From contig DRQV01000189.1 of assembly GCA_011371325.1 (NCBI GenBank), forward strand, positions 1-7,579: a stretch of 7,579 nt of DNA. The letters run 5' to 3'. The stretch's first letter is position 1, and each line of letters opens with the position of its first letter. Position numbers and translations under genes: made by a program. The notes under the pieces were generated by a model. The model was not told the DNA's origin and did not search any database. It saw only the letters and a list, made by a program, of their open reading frames with translations. Positions 1 through 5,726 of the stretch are shown here, one piece after another. The DNA is from Thioploca sp. (GTDB lineage Bacteria; Pseudomonadota; Gammaproteobacteria; Beggiatoales; Beggiatoaceae).

Positions 1-967
1 CGAACCTACTATTAGAGTTTTTATATTCAAAAGAATAGAAAGGTGAATTGCCTAAATCTCCGCCTAAAATAGATTGATTATAAGTAAAATTACCAGCAAT
101 TCGTTGCCAATTAATACCAGCTTGATAATTATTATTTAAACGAACTTCCGCAATCGTAGCTTCGATTAATACTTGTCTATGACTACTAGCTAAAACATGG
201 TCTAAAAAATTTTGGATTTCTACATGTTGTTTATGAGTAGCATAGACAGTAATTATTCCCATTTCTGGATTAACAGCTACTTTGTCTGTTTTATCAATGA
301 TACCAGTTTCATGACTTGACAATATAGTATTAATATTTTTTTCTAAAATTAGCCAAAATTGATTATTTGATTCATTAGTGATTGTAGTTATAGAATTATT
401 ATCTCCAGAACTACCTCCAGAACTATTACTTCCACTACCTCCATTACCTCCACCATTAACTCGACTAATATCGTTGATGATTTGTGTAGATACTGTTACT
501 TCACTCTTAGCTTCTCTAGACATATTTACATAATCAACTTTATATAAGTGCATGTAGGGTGAATCTGGTGAGATAGTAATCTGGTTGTCTATAATTTGAT
601 AACGTAGATCAACCTGTTTAGCAATTCGTTCTAATAATTGAGGTAGAGTTTGGTTAATTGCATTCAGAGTAATATTACCTTGGATTTTAGGATGAATATC
701 CACATTCATATTAGCATCCCTAGCTAAGGCGAATAGTAATTTATCAACTGGCACAGAATCAACTACAACAGTAAATTCTTCTAAAGGTTGAGTTGGTTGC
801 GGAACTGGTACAAAAGGTTGTTGCTGTACTAAAGGAGGTATATCATCTTTGGGAATAGTAACGTTTTTACTATTAATATGACCAGATGAAGGTATAGGTG
901 GCTGAGGAGCACAACTTATTAACAATAAGATAAAAACACCTAAATAATACCGCAAACTAAATACCAT
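1..967 (-). CDS. mshL: MshL-like type IV pilus/MSHA secretin lipoprotein, 5' part (cut by window edge)
   Basis: This is an open frame of 322 codons from ATG at 967 with no stop before the left edge, so the C-terminal half is missing. The N-terminus is a lipoprotein signal: a hydrophobic stretch ends in the lipobox LISC, making Cys19 the predicted lipidated residue, and Ala at +2 suggests outer-membrane sorting. A proline-rich linker follows (about 21-62), then a secretin short N-terminal (STN/N0-like) domain at about 65-133. A Gly/Ser/Asn-rich loop sits at about 171-192. A second N-domain at about 228-290 contains RQVLIEATIAEV and YQAGINW, typical of MshL/PilN/GspD-type secretins. The pore-forming secretin domain would lie beyond the window. 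Such proteins form the outer-membrane channel of type IV pili or type II secretion. The lipobox and Ser-rich loop favour MshL over PilQ, whose usual AMIN domains are absent. An in-frame TAA two codons upstream fixes ATG 967 as the outermost ATG. There is no clear Shine-Dalgarno. Secretin family is secure; the exact subtype is inference. Confidence 0.8.
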   Translation of the reverse strand, partial: MVFSLRYYLGVFILLLISCAPQPPIPSSGHINSKNVTIPKDDIPPLVQQQPFVPVPQPTQPLEEFTVVVDSVPVDKLLFALARDANMNVDIHPKIQGNITLNAINQTLPQLLERIAKQVDLRYQIIDNQITISPDSPYMHLYKVDYVNMSREAKSEVTVSTQIINDISRVNGGGNGGSGSNSSGGSSGDNNSITTITNESNNQFWLILEKNINTILSSHETGIIDKTDKVAVNPEMGIITVYATHKQHVEIQNFLDHVLASSHRQVLIEATIAEVRLNNNYQAGINWQRIAGNFTYNQSILGGDLGNSPFYSFEYKNSNSRF

Positions 968-975
968 AATTTAAA

Positions 976-998
976 GTTTAAAAATTAGTAATTTAAAC
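976..998. repeat. Inverted repeat upstream of the secretin gene
   Basis: GTTTAAA (976-982) and TTTAAAC (992-998) are perfect 7-bp arms separated by 9 bp. The pair ends 9 bp upstream of the secretin ATG, so it would sit in the leader or at the promoter. It could be an operator. In such AT-rich DNA, chance is a real alternative. Confidence 0.35.
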
Positions 999-1001
999 CT
1001 A

Positions 1002-1039
1002 GTTAGCAATAAAAATTTTCTATATTAAACTTTGCTAAC
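1002..1039. repeat. Inverted repeat with 8-bp arms upstream of the secretin gene
   Basis: GTTAGCAA (1002-1009) and TTGCTAAC (1032-1039) are perfect 8-bp arms around a 22-bp AT-rich spacer. The arms contain more G and C than their surroundings, which makes chance less likely than for the neighbouring repeat. Possible roles are a regulator site for the secretin gene or an RNA stem-loop in its leader. There is no T-run in a terminator arrangement. Confidence 0.4.
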
Positions 1040-1347
1040 CAATTTGTTTAAATTAATAATACCATTATTGAGCACCTGAAAGTCCGTTTCCAAGATAAAG
1101 TTAGAACTTATCAAATAATCCTTAAGTTATACTCCGTCAATATTGCTTATTTCTATTATCACTAATTGCGACTACCATAACTGGTAATTACAGTAATAGC
1201 ACTGCCAACATTCCACTAGCATAAGTTCTATTTTGTGCGACATCACATTTGATTTTAACAATTTGTATATGTTATTCATCAATTTTGCATGGGTAAGAAT
1301 TTATTAAAACTAATGCCAAATTTAAAACGTTAAGAACGATTGCCCAA

Positions 1348-1839
1348 CTAATACATACTAAGACTATCACCACCTCTAGCAATACCTAATACCCCAGACC
1401 TAACCACTTCAACTATTAAATCAGAACCAATTTCTTTTAAAAAGGCATTAATTTTATCACCAGTACCAGTCATTTCAATAGTATAAGTTCCATCTCCTAC
1501 ATCGATTATGCGACCACGGAAAATATCCACTAATCGCTTTACTTGGGATTCAGATTCAGCTATTTTAACTTTAACTATAACCAATTCTCTTTCAATATGA
1601 ACTCCTGCAGTAAGATCAGTAAGTTTAATAACATCTATCAATTTATCTAATTGCTTAGTAATTTGTTCAATAACATTATCTGAGCCTCTAGTAACTATAG
1701 TCATACGAGACATTGAATCATCTTCAGTTGGTGCAACTGTCAACGACTCTATATTGTAACCTCGGGCTGAGAATAGGCCAGCAACTTGTGATAAGGCCCC
1801 AGCTTCATTTTCTAATAAAATCGAAATCGTATGACGCAT
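1348..1839 (-). CDS. ilvH: Acetolactate synthase small (regulatory) subunit
   Basis: IlvH activates the large subunit IlvI and gives it feedback inhibition by valine, in the cytoplasm. It is 163 aa, the same length as E. coli IlvH. The N-terminal ACT domain (about 4-76) carries the conserved block from LLENEAGALS to GYNIESLTVAPT. Asn11, Gly14, Ser17 and Asn29 lie in the ACT interface region, where valine-resistant mutants map in the E. coli protein. The C-terminal ACT-like domain (about 80-158) carries ERELVIVKV, FRGRIIDV and EVVRSGVLGIARG. The start lies 2 nt past the ilvI stop, indicating one transcript and probably translational coupling. The protein appears intact and valine-sensitive, which is inferred from the conserved residues. 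Confidence 0.96.
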   Translation of the reverse strand: MRHTISILLENEAGALSQVAGLFSARGYNIESLTVAPTEDDSMSRMTIVTRGSDNVIEQITKQLDKLIDVIKLTDLTAGVHIERELVIVKVKIAESESQVKRLVDIFRGRIIDVGDGTYTIEMTGTGDKINAFLKEIGSDLIVEVVRSGVLGIARGGDSLSMY

Positions 1840-1841
1840 TT

Positions 1842-3566
1842 TTAAGCTAAATCTCCTTCTCTTGATAACATTTCATGATGACCTTTACCAGCTGCAACCA
1901 TCGGATATACCATCTCACCTTGGTCAATAATAAAATCCATAAACACCAGTCTGTCTTTTAGAGCTAAACCTTCTTTTAAAGCAACTTCTACATCGATCGG
2001 TTTTTCAACTTTAATTCCAACATGTCCATAGCTATCTGCTAATTTCATAAAATCTGGTAATGCTTCCATATAAGTATGAGAATAACGTCGATCATAAAAT
2101 AGTTCTTGCCATTGTCGTACCATACCCAAATAACGGTTATTTAAGTTGATTATTTTTATAGGCAAATCAAATTGTTTACAAGTAGATAGCTCTTGAATAC
2201 ACATTTGAATACTACCTTCTCCTGTTATACAAACTACGGTTTCACCTGGATGAGCCATTTGAACTCCCATGGCTGCTGGTAAACCAAACCCCATAGTTCC
2301 TAAACCACCAGAAGTAATCCAACGACGTGGTTGATCAAATTTATAAAATTGAGCAGCAAACATCTGATGTTGACCAACATCTGTGGTAATAAAAGCATCT
2401 CCATTGGTTAATCTATATAATTTTTCTAAAACATCCTGTGGTTTAATAAATTCGCTATCATGATCATAATATAAACAATTAGTATTTCGCCATTCTTCAA
2501 TCTGTTGCCACCAATTGTCTATAGCATCAGAATCTGGTCGTTTACAACCTTCTCTAATAATTTTAGTCAAATCTTGTAGAGTATGTTCTACTGAGCCTAT
2601 TACTGGTATATCAACTTCAACATTTTTAGAAATTGATGCAGGATCAATATCCATGTGAACAATTTTAGCATATGGACAAAATTTTTCTAAATCACCAGTT
2701 ATCCTGTCATCAAATCTCGCTCCAATTGCAATCAATACATCACAATCGTGCATTGCCATATTAGCTTCATAAGTACCATGCATTCCAAGCATACCGATAA
2801 ATTGTCTATCAGTAGCTGGATAAGTTCCCAAACCCATTAAAGTTTGAGTAATTGGATAATTTAATAATTGAGTTAATTCAGTTAAATATTGACTAGCATT
2901 GCCACTAATTATACCACCACCACTATAAATGACTGGTCGTTTGGCTTCTATAATTAAATCAGCAGCTTGTTTAATATAACCTATATCTCCACCAGAAATT
3001 GGTTTATAAGAACGTATTTCTATTGTTTCTGGATAATCAAATACTGTTCTATCAGCAGTTATATCTTTAGGAATATCAATTACAACTGGTCCTGGTCGAC
3101 CTGTAGTAGCAATATAAAAAGCTTTTTTTATTGTAATAGCTAAATCTTTAACATCTTTAACTAAGAAATTATGTTTAGTACAAGGACGAGAAATACCAAT
3201 AGAATCAACTTCTTGAAAAGCATCATTCCCAATTAAACTGGTAGGAACCTGTCCGGTTATCACAACCATAGGGATAGAATCCATATAAGCAGTTGCGATA
3301 CCAGTAACAGCATTAGTCATCCCAGGCCCGGAGGTTACCAAAGCAACTCCTGGTTTTCCGGTAGAACGAGCATAACCATCTGCCGCATGAATCGCTCCTT
3401 GTTCATGACGCACTAGAATATGTTGCAATTTATTTTGCTTGAACATGGAGTCATAAATATGCAATACTACTCCACCCGGATATCCAAATATATGTTCTAC
3501 TCCTTCAGCCAGTAGAGAATTTATAAAAATATCGGCACCAGTCATCATTTCAGCTTTATTAGCCAT
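1842..3566 (-). CDS. ilvI: Acetolactate synthase large (catalytic) subunit
   Basis: This ThDP-, Mg- and FAD-dependent enzyme condenses two pyruvates to 2-acetolactate, or pyruvate with 2-ketobutyrate to acetohydroxybutyrate. That is the first common step of valine, leucine and isoleucine synthesis. It is 574 aa, equal to E. coli IlvI. The ThDP-binding N-domain (about 8-175) has the catalytic glutamate Glu55 in VRHEQGAIHAADG, and VTSGPGMTNAVTGIATAYMDS at about 78-97. The central FAD domain (about 195-335) contains MLGMHGTYEAN and RFDDR (284-288). The C-terminal ThDP domain (about 375-555) holds WITSGGLGTMGFGLPAA and the metal-binding motif at 449-477. That motif reads GEG...NN rather than the textbook GDG...NN, a variant I recall from Pseudomonas and betaproteobacterial relatives. 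Trp486 in MVRQWQ matches the Trp linked to 2-ketobutyrate preference. An AGAGGA ribosome site (3573-3578) lies 6 nt before ATG. It is the first gene of ilvIH and divergent from fabA. Confidence 0.96.
   Translation of the reverse strand: MANKAEMMTGADIFINSLLAEGVEHIFGYPGGVVLHIYDSMFKQNKLQHILVRHEQGAIHAADGYARSTGKPGVALVTSGPGMTNAVTGIATAYMDSIPMVVITGQVPTSLIGNDAFQEVDSIGISRPCTKHNFLVKDVKDLAITIKKAFYIATTGRPGPVVIDIPKDITADRTVFDYPETIEIRSYKPISGGDIGYIKQAADLIIEAKRPVIYSGGGIISGNASQYLTELTQLLNYPITQTLMGLGTYPATDRQFIGMLGMHGTYEANMAMHDCDVLIAIGARFDDRITGDLEKFCPYAKIVHMDIDPASISKNVEVDIPVIGSVEHTLQDLTKIIREGCKRPDSDAIDNWWQQIEEWRNTNCLYYDHDSEFIKPQDVLEKLYRLTNGDAFITTDVGQHQMFAAQFYKFDQPRRWITSGGLGTMGFGLPAAMGVQMAHPGETVVCITGEGSIQMCIQELSTCKQFDLPIKIINLNNRYLGMVRQWQELFYDRRYSHTYMEALPDFMKLADSYGHVGIKVEKPIDVEVALKEGLALKDRLVFMDFIIDQGEMVYPMVAAGKGHHEMLSREGDLA
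1853..1860 (-). promoter_or_regulatory. ilvH ribosome binding site inside the end of ilvI
   Basis: AGAAGGAG on the minus strand is a strong Shine-Dalgarno lying within the last codons of ilvI. It is 13 nt from the ilvH ATG, somewhat longer than usual. Ribosomes finishing ilvI would stop between the site and the ilvH start, which fits translational coupling of the two subunits. Confidence 0.7.
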
Positions 3567-3607
3567 TTATATTCCTCTAAAAGTACCTTTCTATAGTGAA
3601 TGAAAAT

Positions 3608-3637
3608 ATTAAAATAGTTATATGGCATTGTTTACAA
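3608..3637 (-). promoter_or_regulatory. Candidate sigma-70 promoter for ilvIH
   Basis: On the minus strand TTGTAA (-35, plus 3632-3637) and TTTAAT (-10, plus 3608-3613) are separated by 18 bp. They match the consensus at 4 and 5 of 6 positions and would give a short leader of about 35 nt. An overlapping alternative (TTGTAT, 16 bp, TATAAC) exists, and matches of this quality are common in AT-rich DNA. Confidence 0.3.
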
Positions 3638-3646
3638 TATACAATG
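3626..3646. promoter_or_regulatory. Candidate operator palindrome upstream of ilvI
   Basis: CATTGT (3626-3631) and ACAATG (3641-3646) are perfect 6-bp arms in a 21-bp near-palindrome; two of the four inner position pairs also match. It overlaps the -35 of the candidate ilvIH promoter, where a regulator could act. E. coli ilvIH is controlled by Lrp, but this sequence is not a clear match to the Lrp consensus. The regulator is unknown. Confidence 0.3.
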
Positions 3647-3702
3647 AGAAAATATATATATTAAAAATATATCAAAAAAATTATATATAATCAACTATTA
3701 AA

Positions 3703-3730
3703 AGTATTATATACTATGAGAAGTATACTT
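3703..3730. repeat. Two adjacent AGTAT/ATACT palindromes
   Basis: AGTAT-TAT-ATACT (3703-3715) is followed by the perfect 10-bp palindrome AAGTATACTT (3721-3730). The two share the half-sites AGTAT and ATACT, and their centres lie about 16-17 bp apart. They could be a tandem regulator site between the two divergent operons. The low complexity of the region keeps confidence low. Confidence 0.25.
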
Positions 3731-3755
3731 AAAAATATCATACATTGAGTTTTGT

Positions 3756-3796
3756 TTGATTGTGTATTCCCAATCTGGGATAAATTATATTATAAT
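3756..3796 (+). promoter_or_regulatory. Candidate fabA promoter
   Basis: Two overlapping readings exist. One is TTGATT (3756-3761), 17 bp, GATAAA (3779-3784). The other is TTCCCA (3767-3772), 18 bp, TATAAT (3791-3796), with a perfect -10. Either would start the transcript 70-90 nt before fabA. The exact start cannot be fixed from sequence alone. Confidence 0.4.
3768..3780. promoter_or_regulatory. 13-bp palindrome inside the fabA promoter (candidate operator)
   Basis: TCCCA-ATC-TGGGA is a perfect inverted repeat with G/C-containing arms in otherwise A/T sequence. It lies between or over the promoter elements, a usual place for a repressor. It does not match the E. coli FadR consensus or the FabR sites as I recall them, so the regulator is unknown. 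Confidence 0.4.
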
Positions 3797-3824
3797 ATTT
3801 CCAACTATATATTATACAGGAAGA

Positions 3825-3841
3825 TTTTAAACTGTTTAAAA
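3825..3841. promoter_or_regulatory. Perfect 17-bp palindrome 34 bp upstream of fabA
   Basis: TTTTAAAC-T-GTTTAAAA is perfectly symmetrical over 17 bp. It lies downstream of the candidate -10 boxes, so it would be in the early transcribed leader, where a bound repressor could block fabAB expression. Its TTTAAAC/GTTTAAA half-sites also occur in the inverted repeat before the secretin gene. The one-base centre makes a full-length RNA hairpin impossible, so a DNA-level role is likelier. Confidence 0.4.
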
Positions 3842-3875
3842 ATAGTTATTTAATTAGCATTAAATAGGAATTTAC

Positions 3876-4385
3876 ATGCAAAATAGTTATACCTATGAAG
3901 AGTTGTTACAGTGTGGTCGTGGTGAAATGTTTGGTTCTGGCAATGCTCAATTACCAATGCCACCTATGTTGATGTTTGACCGTATCATCAATATTACTAA
4001 AAGTGGTGGTAGTATGGATAAAGGCCAAATTGTAGCTGAATTAGATATAAATCCAGATTTATGGTTTTTTAATTGTCATTTTCCTGGTGATCCAGTTATG
4101 CCAGGTTGTTTAGGTTTAGACGCTATGTGGCAATTAATTGGCTTCTTTTTAGGTTGGATGGGTGGCCCTGGTCATGGTCGAGCTCTTGGTGGTGGTGAAG
4201 TAAAATTTACTGGACAGGTAACCCCTAAAAATAAATTAGTAACTTATCATATTGATATGAAAAGAGTTATTATGAGAAAATTAGTAATGGGTATTGGGGA
4301 TGCGGTTATGGAAGTCGATGGACGAGAGATTTATTTTGCCAAAGATTTACGAGTAGGTTTATTTATCAGCACAGATAATTTTTAA
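3876..4385 (+). CDS. fabA: Bifunctional 3-hydroxydecanoyl-ACP dehydratase/isomerase
   Basis: FabA dehydrates 3-hydroxydecanoyl-ACP to trans-2-decenoyl-ACP and isomerises it to the cis-3 form. That is the branch point to unsaturated fatty acids in type II synthesis in the cytoplasm. It is 169 aa, close to the usual 171. It is a single hot-dog fold with the signature from ELDINPDLWFF through HFPGDPVMPGCLGLDAMWQ. His68 and Asp82 correspond to the catalytic pair His70/Asp84 of the E. coli enzyme. GGGEVKFTGQV and KDLRVGLF also match the family. This sequence and the full FabA length separate it from FabZ, which lacks isomerase activity. AGGAA (3866-3870) lies 5 nt before ATG. It is the first gene of a fabA-fabB operon, an arrangement known from Pseudomonas. 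Palindromes in its upstream region suggest regulation. Confidence 0.97.
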   Translation: MQNSYTYEELLQCGRGEMFGSGNAQLPMPPMLMFDRIINITKSGGSMDKGQIVAELDINPDLWFFNCHFPGDPVMPGCLGLDAMWQLIGFFLGWMGGPGHGRALGGGEVKFTGQVTPKNKLVTYHIDMKRVIMRKLVMGIGDAVMEVDGREIYFAKDLRVGLFISTDNF

Positions 4386-4390
4386 GAGGA
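4384..4390 (+). promoter_or_regulatory. fabB ribosome binding site supporting a GTG start
   Basis: AAGAGGA overlaps the fabA stop codon and lies 8 nt before GTG 4399. It supports this GTG as the start. The encoded KRVVITGFGIV aligns with the first residues of E. coli FabB, so no ATG is needed. Confidence 0.75.
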
Positions 4391-4398
4391 TTTAAGTT

Positions 4399-5616
4399 GT
4401 GAAACGTGTTGTAATCACTGGATTTGGAATTGTATGTAGTATTGGTAATAACAAACAAGAAGTACTAGAATCTTTATATCAAGGAGATTCTGGCATTGAA
4501 TTTAATCAACAATATGCCGATCTTGGTTTTCGTACTAATGTTAGTGGCTCAATTAAGCTTGATTTAACTGGTTTAATTGATAGAAAAGCAAAGCGATTTA
4601 TGGGAGATGCTGCGGCATTTACTTATTTAGCTATGCAAGAGGCTATTGCTGACGCTGGTTTAGAAGATGATGATGTATCTAATCCGCGTACTGGTTTAAT
4701 AACTGGTTCTGGTGGAGCTTCTTCAGCTAATCAAGTACAAGCAGCAGATATATTAAGAAGCAAAGGTTTACGTAAAATTGGACCATATATGGTTCCTCGC
4801 ACTATGGGTAGCACTACTTCTGCCTGTTTAGCCACTCCATTTAAGATAAAAGGAGTTAACTATTCTATTAGTTCTGCCTGTTCTACTAGTTCTCACTGTA
4901 TAGGTAATGGGACGGAACAAATACAGTTAGGCAAACAAGATATAGTATTTGCTGGTGGTGGAGAAGAAGTAGATTGGACTCTAACTATGTTATTTGATGC
5001 TATGGGAGCTTTATCTTCTAAATATAATGAAACTCCACAAATAGCCTCTCGTACTTATGATATTGCTAGAGATGGATTTGTGATTTCTGGTGGTGGTGGA
5101 ATGGTAGTATTAGAAGAATTAGAACATGCTAAAGCTAGAGGTGCAAAAATTTATGCCGAAATAACTGGTTATGGAGCAACTTCTGATGGGTATGATATGG
5201 TACAACCATCTGGTGAAGGAGCAGTGCGTTGTATGCAGCAAGCATTAGCAACTATTACAACTCCAGTTGACTATATTAATACTCATGGCACTAGCACCCC
5301 AGTTGGAGATGCTCGAGAATTGGAAGCGATTAAACAGGTATTTGAGGATAAAATTCCTTATATCAGTGCTACCAAATCACTAACTGGTCATGCTTTAGGT
5401 GCTGCTGGTGTTAATGAAGCAATTTATTGTTTACTAATGATGCAAGAAAATTTTATTGCTGCTTCTGCTAATATTACTGAACTAGACCCAATAGCTGAAG
5501 GAATACCAATTGTATTAAATCGTATAGATAATGCTAAACTTAATACAATTATGTCTAATAGTTTTGGATTTGGTGGAACTAACGCTTGTTTGGTATTACA
5601 ACGTTTCTCCGATTAA
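4399..5616 (+). CDS. fabB: 3-oxoacyl-ACP synthase I (KAS I)
   Basis: FabB carries out the decarboxylative Claisen condensation of acyl-ACP with malonyl-ACP. Together with FabA it elongates the cis-3-decenoyl-ACP intermediate that FabF does not use efficiently. It is 405 aa, as in E. coli FabB, starting at GTG. The thiolase-fold catalytic set is complete: Cys161 in SSACSTSSHC, His296 in NTHGTSTPVGD, Lys326 in ATKSLTGH and His331. The motifs GVNYSISSAC, QIQLGKQDIVFAGGGEE, ARDGFVISGGGGMVVLEELEHA and MSNSFGFGGTNACLVL match FabB more closely than FabF as I recall both families. It follows fabA by 13 nt, so the two are co-transcribed. No classic terminator follows it. Confidence 0.97.
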   Translation: MKRVVITGFGIVCSIGNNKQEVLESLYQGDSGIEFNQQYADLGFRTNVSGSIKLDLTGLIDRKAKRFMGDAAAFTYLAMQEAIADAGLEDDDVSNPRTGLITGSGGASSANQVQAADILRSKGLRKIGPYMVPRTMGSTTSACLATPFKIKGVNYSISSACSTSSHCIGNGTEQIQLGKQDIVFAGGGEEVDWTLTMLFDAMGALSSKYNETPQIASRTYDIARDGFVISGGGGMVVLEELEHAKARGAKIYAEITGYGATSDGYDMVQPSGEGAVRCMQQALATITTPVDYINTHGTSTPVGDARELEAIKQVFEDKIPYISATKSLTGHALGAAGVNEAIYCLLMMQENFIAASANITELDPIAEGIPIVLNRIDNAKLNTIMSNSFGFGGTNACLVLQRFSD

Positions 5617-5645
5617 TTTTTTAAGATAAATCTTACAAGTTTAAG

Positions 5646-5710
5646 TAGGTTGGGTTGTTTAAATATAACCCGACACTAAAACATTTAAAATGAGTTATTA
5701 ACCCAACCTA
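5646..5710. repeat. 65-bp element with perfect 11-bp inverted ends between fabB and pheA
   Basis: TAGGTTGGGTT (5646-5656) and AACCCAACCTA (5700-5710) are perfect 11-bp inverted repeats enclosing 43 bp. The left arm can also pair with a nearer AACCCGA (5667-5673) through a 7-bp stem with one G-U pair, giving two mutually exclusive folds. There is no following T-run on the plus strand, so it is not a standard terminator. Arms of the type GGTTGGGTT/AACCCAACC resemble dispersed REP- or MITE-like palindromes I recall from several bacterial genomes. No obvious target duplication flanks it. No Phe-rich leader peptide is present, which argues against a pheA attenuator. Confidence 0.5.
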
Positions 5711-5726
5711 AATAACAATAAAAAAT

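Larger units (their letters stand above)
968..1347. other. 380-bp gap between ilvH and the secretin gene, no convincing gene
   Basis: No frame on either strand gives a recognisable protein. The longest minus-strand ATG frame is 35 codons (1279 down to 1172), lacks a ribosome binding site and matches nothing I know. The end near the secretin gene is very AT-rich and carries two inverted repeats, listed separately. The part at about 1081-1260 is less AT-rich and could be an eroded gene remnant, but no family is recognisable. A weak 4-bp hairpin (1328-1338; on the minus strand CGTT, CTT, AACG, then TTTT) lies just past the ilvH stop. It is too short to call a terminator. Confidence 0.6.
3567..3875. 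other. 309-bp divergent intergenic region between ilvI and fabA
   Basis: This very AT-rich stretch drives ilvIH leftwards and fabAB rightwards. It holds no credible ORF. I see no amino-acid-rich leader peptide or terminator in front of ilvI, so ilv-type attenuation is not supported. It contains candidate promoters for both directions and at least four palindromes, listed separately. A central block (about 3647-3715) is almost pure A/T and could be intrinsically bent DNA or a site for nucleoid proteins; this last point is inference. Confidence 0.7.

Noticed and set aside
1111..1222. Plus-strand frame reading like a signal peptide (LFLLSLIATTITG)
   Set aside because: There is no proper start codon or ribosome site, and T-rich DNA readily encodes hydrophobic runs.
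1172..1279. 35-codon minus-strand frame with a CWQCYYC cluster, downstream of ilvH
   Set aside because: It has no ribosome binding site and no known family, and its length is well within chance. The Cys cluster alone is not enough to call a gene.
3647..3715. Replication origin or CRISPR-like repeats in the A/T-rich intergenic block
   Set aside because: I see no DnaA-box cluster and no regularly spaced identical repeats; this is only low-complexity A/T sequence.
5622..5635. TAAGAT-AA-ATCTTA hairpin as a fabB terminator
   Set aside because: The loop is only 2 nt and the T-run precedes the stem on the plus strand, so the layout is wrong for an intrinsic terminator.
5617..5726. Phenylalanine attenuator before pheA
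   Set aside because: The spacer has alternative hairpins, but no leader ORF rich in Phe codons and no terminator T-run. The only ATG frame there (5690) encodes three residues.
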